DNA of 52,682 nucleotides from Desulfosporosinus sp. (GTDB lineage Bacteria > Bacillota > Desulfitobacteriia > Desulfitobacteriales > Desulfitobacteriaceae): positions 1-52,682 of the forward strand of contig JARLHU010000063.1 in assembly GCA_031292095.1 (NCBI GenBank). Reading direction: 5' to 3'. A model generated the notes under the pieces. It did not search any database. It saw nothing but the letters and a program-made list of their open reading frames with translations, and was not told the origin of the DNA. Every line of letters begins with the position of its first letter. Positions within the stretch are counted from its first letter, which is position 1. Both the position numbers and the translations under genes were made by a program. Below, piece after piece: positions 17,511 to 25,692 of the stretch.

Positions 17511-18608
17511 TCAGTTCCCTCGTTTATAAAACAAGGTAGGAATCAGCTTGGCCTGCACGATTTTCCCTCGAATCAGCACGTCTATGATGCCGCCTTGCAC
17601 GACCCGGTCTGTCCGAATAAGTCCTAAAGCAATATTTTTACTAAGTGTTGGGGAGAAAGAACCTGAAGTGACAAAGCCTATGTCCTCACCGTTCTTTTGA
17701 AGTGGATAATGAGTGCGAGCTATCCCCCGTCCAATCATTTCAAGACCTACAAGCATACGCGGTATCCCTTGTTCTTTTTGGATTTGGAGTGCCTCCCTAC
17801 CGATAAACGCCACTTTCTCCAATTTAACAAAATAGCCCAGCCCTGCTTCTAAAGGAGAAATTTCCGCACCTAACTCATTGCCATACAAAGGGAGACAAGC
17901 CTCAAATCGCAACGTATCACGGGCGCCTAAGCCAATTGGTTCCACCCCATCAGGAGTTCCGATTTCTATAATTTTTCGCCATAATTGCCGCGCATATTCA
18001 GGAGAAAGATAGATTTCGAACCCATCTTCTCCCGTATAACCCGTGCGTGAAATAAGACATTGCACGCCGTCAAGTTCTCCGTGTGCAAATGTGTAATACT
18101 TAATTTTAGACAAATTGACGTTGGAGATACGTTGCAAAATTACTTCCGCAAGAGGTCCTTGTATAGCGAGTTGCGCATACTGATCCGTTACGTTGTCGAC
18201 ACTCACGTCAAAGTTTTTGGCCAACTCAAGCATCCAGCTGTAATCTTTATCAGTGTTAGAAGCATTAACAACGATAAAATAGTGTTTCGTATCATAGCGA
18301 TAAACGAGCAAATCATCAACTGTTCCGCCGTCAGGATAACACATAGGAGAATATAGAATTTCTCCATCCACAAGTTTACTTATATCATTAGTAATCAGCA
18401 TTTGGAGAAACTCCAGTGCCTCTTTACCGTATACATTAATCTCTCCCATATGTGAAACATCAAAAAGCCCAGCCTTTGTCCGAACCGTCTGGTGTTCTTC
18501 AATCACACCAGCATACTGAACCGGCATTTCCCACCCCCCAAAGTCAATCAATTTGGCCTTCGCTACCAGGTGTTCCTCATAAAGTGGGGTCCGTTTTAGT
18601 TCAACCAT
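17511..18608 (-). CDS. gcvT: Glycine cleavage system aminomethyltransferase (T protein)
   Basis: GcvT releases ammonia from aminomethyl-GcvH and passes the methylene group to tetrahydrofolate. The 365 residues contain TPLYEEH, GGWEMPVQY, GLFDVSHMGEI (folate-site region), GYTGEDGFEIY, GLGARDTLRFEA and the C-terminal IGFVTSGSFSPTLSKNIALG. The ATG at 18608 follows GGAGGAGGTGG. It is the first gene of the gcv operon and is separated from the riboswitch terminator by about 180 bp holding a C-family repeat. Confidence 0.97.
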   Translation of the reverse strand: MVELKRTPLYEEHLVAKAKLIDFGGWEMPVQYAGVIEEHQTVRTKAGLFDVSHMGEINVYGKEALEFLQMLITNDISKLVDGEILYSPMCYPDGGTVDDLLVYRYDTKHYFIVVNASNTDKDYSWMLELAKNFDVSVDNVTDQYAQLAIQGPLAEVILQRISNVNLSKIKYYTFAHGELDGVQCLISRTGYTGEDGFEIYLSPEYARQLWRKIIEIGTPDGVEPIGLGARDTLRFEACLPLYGNELGAEISPLEAGLGYFVKLEKVAFIGREALQIQKEQGIPRMLVGLEMIGRGIARTHYPLQKNGEDIGFVTSGSFSPTLSKNIALGLIRTDRVVQGGIIDVLIRGKIVQAKLIPTLFYKRGN

Positions 18609-18683
18609 ATTGCCACCTCCTCCATTTCATCTTCTATCTCCGTTCTGGTGATTTGCCTTTGCACGGTATGGTGTCGAGCTGGG

Positions 18684-18783
18684 AAATAAAGAAAACTTGG
18701 CTGGCGCCAAGCCTCTGGCGAAGGCGGCAGCCTAGTTGCTCTTATGCTTAGAAAGTATATAACGCAAGTTTATACTTTCTGAT
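18684..18783 (-). repeat. C-family hairpin repeat (copy 1)
   Basis: On the minus strand it begins CAGAAAGTATAAACTTG with TTATATACTTTCT as the inverted arm. It continues GCATAAGAGCAACTAGG, GCCTTCGCCAGAGGCTTGGC and ends AGCCAAGTTTTCTTTAT. Copy 2 at 32.4 kb has the same order of blocks. It lies between the riboswitch and gcvT. Confidence 0.75.
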
Positions 18784-18788
18784 AGTAT

Positions 18789-18832
18789 AAAAAAGGACAG
18801 AGAAAGTGCATCATCGCACCTTCTCTGTCCTT
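18789..18832 (-). terminator. Expression-platform terminator of the glycine riboswitch
   Basis: The minus strand AAGGACAGAGAA.GTGC...GCAC.TTCTCTGTCCTT forms an about 17-bp stem ending in a run of six T. It directly follows the second aptamer, so glycine binding probably prevents its formation. Confidence 0.9.
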
Positions 18833-19015
18833 GAACCTGAGAGATTCGCCGTCTCCGGCTTCCCCTTTGGTGTTCTCTATGTATGAGAAACTCTCCAGAG
18901 TACCGTCCCCTAGCAGTACTTTTGCCTGAGAGTTTCCCCCCTTGAAAAGCAATTTCAAGGGATTTTCTCCTTCGGCGTCTGGATTATCCAGATCTCTCCC
19001 GCTAGTGTCATCCGA
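18833..19015 (-). ncRNA. Tandem glycine riboswitch (gcvT motif)
   Basis: The minus-strand leader holds two gcvT-type aptamers. The first begins GGGAGAGATCTGG, continues ACGCCGAAGGAGAAAATCCC and closes with GGGAAACTCTCAGGCAAAAG. The second runs from GGACGGTACTCTGGAGAGTT through ACACCAAAGGGGAAGCC to GGCGAATCTCTCAGGTTCAA. GCCGAAGGAG / CCAAAGGGG and ACTCTCAGGCAAAA / TCTCTCAGGTTCAA are the known conserved core motifs. Two tandem aptamers and a terminator are the standard ON-switch layout for glycine degradation operons. Confidence 0.95.
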
Positions 19016-19133
19016 TATTTAATATTACCATTTACTTTATACTATGCTTTTTCCTTCGTTTAGTCTACTGCCTTTCACGAAAGTTTTTAGATAGTATACC
19101 ACTGGAACTAGATTTATGAATAAATAAATAAAT

Positions 19134-19607
19134 TCAATCCTTTAAAAGAACTTTACGTAAGATGGTGACAAGTTTTGCTTGCCCTTCCGACTCAATCGGA
19201 TCCACCATCCAAAGACATAGAAAGGAAATTTTACGACTCTTCCATTCCTGAACAAACGGCTCCATTTCTTTCTTAGAAAGGTATAAATGCGTCGAATCTT
19301 GTGAGGATATTAAACTAACAACGACACAACGTTGCTCGATGTTATCCATGACCTGAAAAGCTCGATCGAGCAAATCATCGCTCCCAGTCATCAACACATC
19401 CCCGGGGCGAAAACTATGACTCGCTTCGGCAAACCCGACACTAAAAATGTTTATATTCTTGTTATCTGATTGCAAACCGTCGATGGTAGGGTAGAGCTGG
19501 ACCTCTTGGCGCCCAACTTTGCCAACATAAATCTGATTCTCATCCTGACGCAATCCAAATCCTTGAATGAGAAAGTCTGGAGCTATCTCACAAATTATTC
19601 TATTCAT
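19134..19607 (-). CDS. Hypothetical protein next to divIVA
   Basis: The 157-residue soluble protein is not recognised. It begins with MNRIICEIAPDFLIQGFGLR and contains VLMTGSDDLLDRAFQVMDNI followed by a VVVSLISSQDSTHLYL beta-strand pattern and a helical C-terminus. It has no clear catalytic motif or membrane segment. The ATG at 19607 has AAGGA nine bases upstream; a TTG at 19616 overlaps that site. It follows divIVA by about 90 bp and precedes the glycine riboswitch, so it is probably the last gene of the ylm-divIVA unit. Confidence 0.7.
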   Translation of the reverse strand: MNRIICEIAPDFLIQGFGLRQDENQIYVGKVGRQEVQLYPTIDGLQSDNKNINIFSVGFAEASHSFRPGDVLMTGSDDLLDRAFQVMDNIEQRCVVVSLISSQDSTHLYLSKKEMEPFVQEWKSRKISFLCLWMVDPIESEGQAKLVTILRKVLLKD

Positions 19608-19695
19608 TGATGACAATCCTTCTCCTTCAAAGTTATCTATAGATCATTTTAACACGAAACCGAACTGATTCGCAACAACCGGAACTCCTAGCCCA

Positions 19696-20157
19696 TTAAG
19701 CAATGCCTTCATCTCGTTCTTGTAAATTCGCCAAGTCTAAGTGCGCAAGCAGAAAAGATTTGAGTTGAGTCCGAAGTAGATCACGATTTCTCGAAAGTCC
19801 TTGTATCTCCTCGTGAATTTTTTCCCACTTTTTCTGGGCTTCAGACACCTTGCTTTGCTTTTCATGTTCGGCCTCCCTCAATAAGAGTTCGGCCTCATGA
19901 CGCGCGACCGTCTTAACCTCTTCTGCCGTTTGCTGAGCTAAAACTAAAGTCTGTTGCAAAGTTTTCTCTAACTGACGATAATGGCTAAGTTCTGCTTCCA
20001 ACGCCTTTGTCTTGTCGCGCAGTTCAAAATTCTCGGAGTAAATGGATTCAAATTCCTGACTAACGTTTTCGAGAAACTTCTCCACTTCCTGGCATTGATA
20101 ACCTCGTACCCCTTTGCGAAATGTTTTATTGCGAATATCAAGAGGCGTCATCTGCAT
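19696..20157 (-). CDS. divIVA: DivIVA-domain cell division protein
   Basis: DivIVA proteins bind curved membranes at poles and septa and recruit division or sporulation partners. The N-terminus TPLDIRNKTFRKGVRGYQCQEVEKFL is the conserved membrane-binding domain, followed by coiled coil (residues about 30-135). ATG at 20157 is preceded by TAGGAGGG with 7-base spacing, giving 153 residues. The longer frame to 20205 overlaps ylmH and is rejected. It follows ylmH, as in Bacillus; ileS, the usual next gene, is absent here. Confidence 0.93.
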   Translation of the reverse strand: MQMTPLDIRNKTFRKGVRGYQCQEVEKFLENVSQEFESIYSENFELRDKTKALEAELSHYRQLEKTLQQTLVLAQQTAEEVKTVARHEAELLLREAEHEKQSKVSEAQKKWEKIHEEIQGLSRNRDLLRTQLKSFLLAHLDLANLQERDEGIA

Positions 20158-20168
20158 CTTTTTCCCTC

Positions 20169-20966
20169 CTAATGACGTTGTGACCGGTAAAGAACGATTT
20201 TCCAAGCCGTCCGTTCTTTACGAGTCTGGGAACATTCTAAAAGTTTTATACGCCCCTGCCCCCGACAAGAGATCATAGCGCCGGGCTGCGCTTCTGCTTC
20301 CGCTTTGCTCACCACTAGGCCATCTCGTCTCACCAGACCTTGGGTAATCCATACCTGCGCGTTAGACCTTGAAACCCCGAACGCATTGGCAATCACCGCA
20401 TCTAAACGTGAGGAATTGACTGTAATACGGCGTTCTTCACCCAAATCAGGATTGACATCCGGTTTTTCACTATACAGTGAGACTTCAATTTTCTCACGCC
20501 CCGCCATTAGCCAATGATCTAATAAAAACGGAGCAATCTCTGCCGTTATTGCGATATAAAAGCCACTTTGACCAGCTTGTATATCCCCCAGAACATCCCG
20601 CTTAAAACCCAAGCCCATCAGAGATCCCAAAATCTGCCGATGTTCAAGTTGGGCCCTTGAATCTGCCGGACGCACCCACAGTAGCGAAATCTCGGCATCT
20701 TTAGCAGCCAGGGTTTCTCCCCAAGGACCTAGAATAATCCTAACACGTTCTGCATTCGTGAACCCTCCCTCAACCAGGAGTGAAAGGTGCTCCTTCCTCA
20801 GAACGGCTTCAGCCCACTCTCGCATAGCAAAGCTTAAAAATGGAGTAACTTGCTTAAACTCCTTATTCAGCACCCCATCCACTTGGTCTAAAAGATGAGC
20901 TGCCTCCAAACGCACTTCTTTCTCGCTCCAGAATCCAAGTCCACTACGATCTGCCGAATGTTTCAT
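20169..20966 (-). CDS. ylmH: YlmH-type S4-domain RNA-binding protein
   Basis: YlmH has an N-terminal YlmH domain and a C-terminal S4 domain (here NSSRLDAVIANAFGVSRSNA followed by QVWITQGLVRRDG, residues about 180-215). Bacillus YlmH binds the ribosome-nascent chain complex and has been linked to rescue of stalled 50S subunits. Other visible blocks are GFTNAERVRIILGPWGE and RQILGSLMGLGFKRDVLGDI, both typical. The 265-residue length is normal. It starts one base after the ylmG stop with only a weak ribosome binding site, which suggests translational coupling. Confidence 0.93.
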   Translation of the reverse strand: MKHSADRSGLGFWSEKEVRLEAAHLLDQVDGVLNKEFKQVTPFLSFAMREWAEAVLRKEHLSLLVEGGFTNAERVRIILGPWGETLAAKDAEISLLWVRPADSRAQLEHRQILGSLMGLGFKRDVLGDIQAGQSGFYIAITAEIAPFLLDHWLMAGREKIEVSLYSEKPDVNPDLGEERRITVNSSRLDAVIANAFGVSRSNAQVWITQGLVRRDGLVVSKAEAEAQPGAMISCRGQGRIKLLECSQTRKERTAWKIVLYRSQRH

Positions 20967-20967
20967 T

Positions 20968-21231
20968 CTAGAAAAAAGGCCTCACAATCCACGATTGAAT
21001 CAGATTCAGAACAATGATGGCAATGAGCGGAGAGAAATCGACCGCTTTTGCTACACCACCGATTTGAAAACGTTGAAACGGCTTTAGGAGAGGATCTGTC
21101 ACATCATAGAGCAGAGCAATCAATTGATTGGACCTCAATTGGGGTAGAAAAGAAAGAAACGTTCGGATCACAATCGCGAAAATGAGAATTGTTATCACTT
21201 TATCAATAACTTGAGCAATTAGAGAAATCAC
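20968..21231 (-). CDS. ylmG: YggT/YlmG-family membrane protein
   Basis: The 87-residue protein has two hydrophobic segments (residues about 3-25 and 60-82) with the family motif DPLLKPFQRF between them. YggT proteins sit in the membrane near the division site in several bacteria; the exact role is unclear. A GTG at 21231 follows AAGGAGGG with 8-base spacing. It lies between sepF and ylmH as in the Bacillus ylm cluster. Confidence 0.93.
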   Translation of the reverse strand: MISLIAQVIDKVITILIFAIVIRTFLSFLPQLRSNQLIALLYDVTDPLLKPFQRFQIGGVAKAVDFSPLIAIIVLNLIQSWIVRPFF

Positions 21232-21244
21232 AATGAATCCCTCC

Positions 21245-21682
21245 TTATTTTGGCCAAAACAATCCCTTATCTTTCAATTCGTCGCGCATCTCACCAGTAA
21301 TATCGACGTTATTGGGAACAAATAAGAAGATTCCATTTCCTACTTTTTGCATATTACCGTTTAAGGCATAGGTTGTTCCACTAATAAAATCGACAATACG
21401 TTTGGCTAGATTCTTCTCCGCATTTTCAAGGTTAACAATCACAGGGCGACGAGCTTTCAGTTGATCTGCAATATTTTGGGCTTCTTCAAACGAATTCGGC
21501 TCCATCACGACCACACGCATTTGTTTTTGAGTGTGAATACTCACAACCTGAGCGTTTTTACGGCTGGATCGCACCTCTTCTTGGACATTCTTCTCTTTGT
21601 CATTTTCATCAAAAACTTCTTCTTCAGCTTCCTCCTCAGCAAATCCCATAATCCCAATCACTTTGTCAATCAATTTTGCCAT
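21245..21682 (-). CDS. sepF: Cell division protein SepF
   Basis: SepF anchors and aligns FtsZ filaments at the membrane; this matters here because ftsA is missing from the cluster. The 145-residue protein has an N-terminal amphipathic helix (AKLIDKVIGIMGF), an acidic linker, and the folded C-terminal domain with VVVMEPNSFEEAQNIADQLK followed by RRPVIVNLE, DFISGTTYAL and IFLFVPNNVDI. ATG at 21682 or TTG one codon earlier; GGAAAGGG lies upstream. It is followed directly by ylmG. Confidence 0.95.
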   Translation of the reverse strand: MAKLIDKVIGIMGFAEEEAEEEVFDENDKEKNVQEEVRSSRKNAQVVSIHTQKQMRVVVMEPNSFEEAQNIADQLKARRPVIVNLENAEKNLAKRIVDFISGTTYALNGNMQKVGNGIFLFVPNNVDITGEMRDELKDKGLFWPK

Positions 21683-21786
21683 CAATATTTCATCCCTTTC
21701 CAGGTTTATTAACTCCCAAAACCCTCACTCCTATAAAGTGGTAGGTCCTCGTTAACTATCCATGTTCTTAGATTCAGTAATACTTT

Positions 21787-22482
21787 CTAACGAGTGCCGA
21801 AAATCTGGCTTCCTACACGGATAATGGTTGCCCCTTCTTCAATAGCGATTTCGAAATCTCGACTCATCCCCATCGAAAGTTCACGCAAATCTACTCCTGA
21901 CCATTTTCTAGATTGCAAAGTATCACGAAGGCATCGAAGTTCCCGGAAAAATCCTTGCGTTTCCACTAAGCTGGCCTCCAAAGCCCCGATGGTCATAAAC
22001 CCTTGTACATGGACATGAGGATAATCTCCAACAGAATTTAAAAAATCCGGAACTTCCTCTATCATGAGGCCTGCCTTTGCCGGGTCTCGGGCGATATTCA
22101 CTTGGACAAGTGTTGCCCAAACCATCCTACGACGTTCGCCATGCTCATTAAGCGTCTCCAACAGCGAGAACCGATCAAGCGAATGAATCATAGCAACATT
22201 TTTATCCAAATACTTCACCTTGTTAGTCTGCAACGTTCCCACCAAGTGCCATTCGCAATCGTCTGGTAGGGACGGAGCTTTTGCCAACCATTCTTGAACG
22301 CGGTTTTCTGCAAAGGCTCGTTGTCCGGCTTGATAAGCCTCCTCTACGCTTGAAAGCGGTTGGGTCTTAGACACGGCCAATAATCGGATGGTACTCGGGT
22401 CCCTTTTGCTACGCACTACGACTTGATCCATCCGCCGACGAACCTCAGCTAAGCTTTGTGTAATACTCCCCTTTGTCAACAT
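21787..22482 (-). CDS. ylmE: YggS/YlmE-family PLP homeostasis protein
   Basis: This family binds pyridoxal phosphate without known catalysis and keeps PLP and amino-acid pools balanced. The 231 residues show the PLP lysine in LLAVSKTQP, ENRVQEW, WHLVGTLQTNKVKYL, and the C-terminal LSMGMSRDFEIAIEEGATII followed by RVGSQIFG. The common VNxxxExxKxG motif is modified to VNIARDPAKAG. ATG follows AAAGGAGATATTCTG. The position before sepF matches Bacillus ylmE. Confidence 0.95.
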   Translation of the reverse strand: MLTKGSITQSLAEVRRRMDQVVVRSKRDPSTIRLLAVSKTQPLSSVEEAYQAGQRAFAENRVQEWLAKAPSLPDDCEWHLVGTLQTNKVKYLDKNVAMIHSLDRFSLLETLNEHGERRRMVWATLVQVNIARDPAKAGLMIEEVPDFLNSVGDYPHVHVQGFMTIGALEASLVETQGFFRELRCLRDTLQSRKWSGVDLRELSMGMSRDFEIAIEEGATIIRVGSQIFGTR

Positions 22483-22546
22483 CAGAATATCTCCTTTGCA
22501 ATAAATTCTACGCCCTTGCCTCGTTTCCTGCTTGTAAAGGCTAAAC

Positions 22547-23482
22547 CTAGATATTTTTTACATTGGCTACTAACCCTTCCAGTCCATCACGAGGGGTTAT
22601 CACGACAGGAATACCACTCGGAAGATTTTCAATGCAGACTTGACTGTCATCCTGATCGAGGACTTTTACCTTTTTAAAATGTACTACACCCTCACTCCAA
22701 AGAAAAACTCCAAGTTCTTCCCCTTGCGTCCACAGTGCGCTCCTCGGAACGAGAATTCCGCTGGTGGGGGGAAGATAGACCCACGACACATCTTGACGCC
22801 TTAGGGTAGCTGACCCATCGACATAATGAGGAAACTGAACAACAACTCCTCTAGGTTGATCTGATGGACGCAAAATTTTAACGCTGAGCGTTTGATTTCC
22901 CGCAGTTAAACGCAGAGTTTTTCCGACTGCCAACCCATCAATACTCGCCAGTTCAAGGAACGCTTGGGTCGGGATGAGGTTATTTACCATTTTTCCCACA
23001 ACCTCCCCCGCTTGTACTGTTGTTCCCGCAGTTTCCACCTTACCTGGCTGGGCCAATAATTTAGTCAAATCCATTGAGTTTAGGTTTTCACTCGTCATAA
23101 TGGATTCTAAACCATCACTTTGGTGGAAAAAGAGCCCGCCCATCGATGCAAAAATCGCTTGGGTCAGCGCATATTCCTGTTTGGTTCCAGGCGCAGCGCC
23201 TTCAGGTAGAAGGGTTGCGACAACCTCCCCTCGCCTAAAGCGCTGTCCGTCTTCACCCACAAATTGAATCTTGCCTGACTGTGGAGCAGCTATAGCTATT
23301 TCTTCATTGGCGAACGTTGCCGCGACTTTACGTTCATGGGTAATCGTCCCAGTTTTGGCCACTGCAAATTTTATAGTTCTATCAGTTAAACTGGAACGAT
23401 AGGACCACAGGATTACTCCGGTTACAACGATGAATAGAATACCCCAAAACCAATAGATCGATTTTTTTCTTTTCCCCTCCAT
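22547..23482 (-). CDS. HlyD-like membrane-anchored protein of the ylm region
   Basis: The 311-residue protein has a basic N-terminus, one transmembrane helix (IYWFWGILFIVVTGVILWSY, about residues 8-27) and an extracellular part with biotinyl-lipoyl-like strands: IAIAAPQSGKIQFVGEDGQR followed by FRRGEVVATL, and later SGILVPRSALWTQGEE. This resembles HlyD/RND-type membrane-fusion proteins; no transporter partner is beside it. Similar proteins accompany the ylm cluster in Clostridia, but their role is unknown. ATG at 23482 follows GGAGGGTGTA; the longer frame reads through a D-family array and is rejected. It lies between ylmE and the sensor kinase. Confidence 0.8.
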   Translation of the reverse strand: MEGKRKKSIYWFWGILFIVVTGVILWSYRSSLTDRTIKFAVAKTGTITHERKVAATFANEEIAIAAPQSGKIQFVGEDGQRFRRGEVVATLLPEGAAPGTKQEYALTQAIFASMGGLFFHQSDGLESIMTSENLNSMDLTKLLAQPGKVETAGTTVQAGEVVGKMVNNLIPTQAFLELASIDGLAVGKTLRLTAGNQTLSVKILRPSDQPRGVVVQFPHYVDGSATLRRQDVSWVYLPPTSGILVPRSALWTQGEELGVFLWSEGVVHFKKVKVLDQDDSQVCIENLPSGIPVVITPRDGLEGLVANVKNI

Positions 23483-23496
23483 TACACCCTCCAGTT

Positions 23497-23620
23497 CGTG
23501 GTTCGATATTCGTAGTTCTGTAGTTCGTAGTTCGACGTTCGGACCACATACTCTATGTTTGATATTCATTGTTCACGTTTGAACCACGAACTGCAATTTA
23601 GCGAACCACGATTTAGCGGA
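23497..23620. repeat. D-family heptamer-like array (HlyD-kinase gap)
   Basis: Degenerate 7-mers such as GTTCGTG GTTCGAT ATTCGTA GTTCTGT AGTTCGTAG TTCGACG, and later GAACCACGAACTG in inverted orientation. The array fills the gap before the kinase stop and reads in frame as an apparent N-terminal extension of the HlyD-like gene. Confidence 0.65.
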
Positions 23621-24997
23621 CTACGATAAGGCTCGTGGCAAATCACACGTAAAGACAGTTCCAACCCCGATCTGAGAAGAAACGCTAATTTTACCACCGA
23701 CGCCTTCCACCATATGTTTTACAATACTTAGCCCTAGTCCGGTTCCTCCCTGTACCCGCGAACGGGCCTTGTCCACTCGATAAAAACGTTCAAAGATTCG
23801 GGGCAAGATTTCCTCTGGAATGCCACAGCCCGTATCTCCAAATTCGAGGTGAATGTATTCCCGACCTACTTGTGCGTGCAACCAGACACGCCCCTCTGCT
23901 GTATATTTAACCGCATTCTCTAATAAATTCAGGAGAAGTTGACTCAGCAGATCTTCTCCAATTAACAGTAACGGCAAATTTTCAGAAAGATCAACCTCCA
24001 CCTTAATCCCTTTGGCCTGAGCAAAACTTTGAATTACAGGTTTAACCTTTTCATAAGCTTCTTGAACATAACTTACTTTGTTGGAACTCATTTCCGTCCG
24101 ATTATCTCGTCTTTCAATATGCGATAAGGTCAGCAGATCTTCTATTAAACGCTGTAAGCGCAAGGTTTCCGCTTGGATAATCTTCAGGAATCGATCGCGT
24201 AAGGAGGGGTCATCTGCCGCTCCATCCAAAAGTGTTTCGACAAACCCTTTAATGGAGGTCAAGGGAGTTCTTAACTCATGAGAAACATTGGCGACAAATT
24301 CTGTCCGTACTTGTTCCAGTCGCCGAAGCTCCGTAACATCATGAATTACAATGACAGCGCCTCTTATCTGACCCTCTCCACTTAAAATAGGGTTAATCTG
24401 GCTTTCAACCGTCCTTTGGGCGATATAGGTTTCCCGCGTAGCTGAAAATTGCTGCCCTGAAAGCACCTTGCGGATTAGATCCTCCAATTCCGAATCATAG
24501 GTCAGCTCCAATAGATAGTTTAATTCTTTATTCGTTCCTTGACATTCAAAAATCCTCTCCGCAGCAGCATTCACCAAAACAACTCTACCAACATGATCCA
24601 CAGCCACTACGCCTTCTTGCATCCCAGCTAAAATAGCTTCCATCTTTTGTGCTTCCTGGGTCCCTGTTTGAACGATCTTCTCAACGTGACGTGAAAGGCT
24701 ATTCAGTTCCGCTGTGAATTCCCCTATTTCATCCGTCGAATCTGAAAAATCAAGGCCTTCGAAATCCCCCCTGGCAATCCGTTGGGTGGCAAAGTGGAGT
24801 TTCTCTAGCCGACGAGCTAGTTGGCTAGAGTAGAGATATATGACTGCTACAGGAAAGCACAGTGAGAGAGAAACAACTCCAAAGTCGATCGGTAGCCCTG
24901 CTGGCCCAAGCTTAACGCTCTCCCCAACCCAAAACAAAAGTAGGGCAAGCCCTGTCATTCCTAAAAAAAGACCGGTCAATCGCCATTTAATACTCAT
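23621..24997 (-). CDS. PhoR/PnpS-like membrane sensor histidine kinase
   Basis: Domain order: two transmembrane helices (residues about 7-25 and 40-58), a HAMP segment (QLARRLEKLHFATQRIARGD), a PAS domain (about 115-215), HisKA with the phosphorylated His in FVANVSHELRTPLTS, and HATPase with N box LLNLLENAVKYT, GDTGCGI, and GGTGLGLSIVKHMV. The extracellular loop is only about 15 residues, as in WalK- or PhoR-type kinases that sense intracellular or membrane signals. It starts 5 bp after the response regulator ends, so the pair is one unit. No phosphate uptake genes are near, so the stimulus cannot be named. Confidence 0.93.
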   Translation of the reverse strand: MSIKWRLTGLFLGMTGLALLLFWVGESVKLGPAGLPIDFGVVSLSLCFPVAVIYLYSSQLARRLEKLHFATQRIARGDFEGLDFSDSTDEIGEFTAELNSLSRHVEKIVQTGTQEAQKMEAILAGMQEGVVAVDHVGRVVLVNAAAERIFECQGTNKELNYLLELTYDSELEDLIRKVLSGQQFSATRETYIAQRTVESQINPILSGEGQIRGAVIVIHDVTELRRLEQVRTEFVANVSHELRTPLTSIKGFVETLLDGAADDPSLRDRFLKIIQAETLRLQRLIEDLLTLSHIERRDNRTEMSSNKVSYVQEAYEKVKPVIQSFAQAKGIKVEVDLSENLPLLLIGEDLLSQLLLNLLENAVKYTAEGRVWLHAQVGREYIHLEFGDTGCGIPEEILPRIFERFYRVDKARSRVQGGTGLGLSIVKHMVEGVGGKISVSSQIGVGTVFTCDLPRALS

Positions 24998-25002
24998 ACC
25001 CG

Positions 25003-25692
25003 TTAACCTTTAAAACGGTAACCAATCCCGCGTAAGGTTTCAATGTACTCGGGATTCGAGGGATCCCTTTCCACTTTCAAACGCAGGTGGCGCACATGAA
25101 CATCAACCGTCCGAGTATCTCCGTCATATTCATACCCCCAAATTCGTTCCAGAAGCTCATCCCGCGAATATACCTTCCCTGGGTGAGTAACCAACACACG
25201 GAGAAGATCGAATTCTTTGGGCGTTAACTCAGTTTCCTCTCCTCGCACGTGAACACGGAACCCTGTTACGTCAACCCTCAACTCTCCGCGAATAATTATC
25301 CGAGCATCCGCCTCCTCCTGCGAATTTGTACGACGCAAACGAGCTTTAATGCGTGCTAACAATTCACGCGGACTGAACGGTTTGGTCATATAATCGTCGG
25401 CCCCGAGCTCCAGTCCTACAACTTTGTCGATCTCCTCACCCTTGGCGGTTAACATAATTATCGGAATTTGCTGAAACCTTGAAATAGACCTCAGCTTGCG
25501 GCAAACTTCTAAGCCATCCATTCCCGGTAGCATGACATCAAGTACTAGAAGATCAGGTTGTTCCTTCTCCACGCTCTCCAATGCTTCCTGACCATTCTTC
25601 GCTACGCAAACCTGATAACCTTCTTTTTCCAAATTAAATCTAAGGAGCTCCAGGATCGGCTCCTCATCATCAACTACTAAAATTGTTGCCAC
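25003..25692 (-). CDS. OmpR/PhoB-family response regulator
   Basis: The receiver domain has the acidic pair in LVVDDEEPILELL, the phospho-acceptor Asp in LLVLDVMLPGMDGLEV, and Lys in MLTAKGEE; the C-terminal winged helix has ELTPKEFDLLRVLVTHPGKV and the VDVHVRHLRLKVE recognition region. At 229 residues it is a standard PhoP/PhoB/WalR-type regulator. Its GTG start directly follows the pgeF TAG, with AGGAGGGGTTAG upstream. It is the partner of the kinase encoded next. Confidence 0.94.
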   Translation of the reverse strand: MATILVVDDEEPILELLRFNLEKEGYQVCVAKNGQEALESVEKEQPDLLVLDVMLPGMDGLEVCRKLRSISRFQQIPIIMLTAKGEEIDKVVGLELGADDYMTKPFSPRELLARIKARLRRTNSQEEADARIIIRGELRVDVTGFRVHVRGEETELTPKEFDLLRVLVTHPGKVYSRDELLERIWGYEYDGDTRTVDVHVRHLRLKVERDPSNPEYIETLRGIGYRFKG

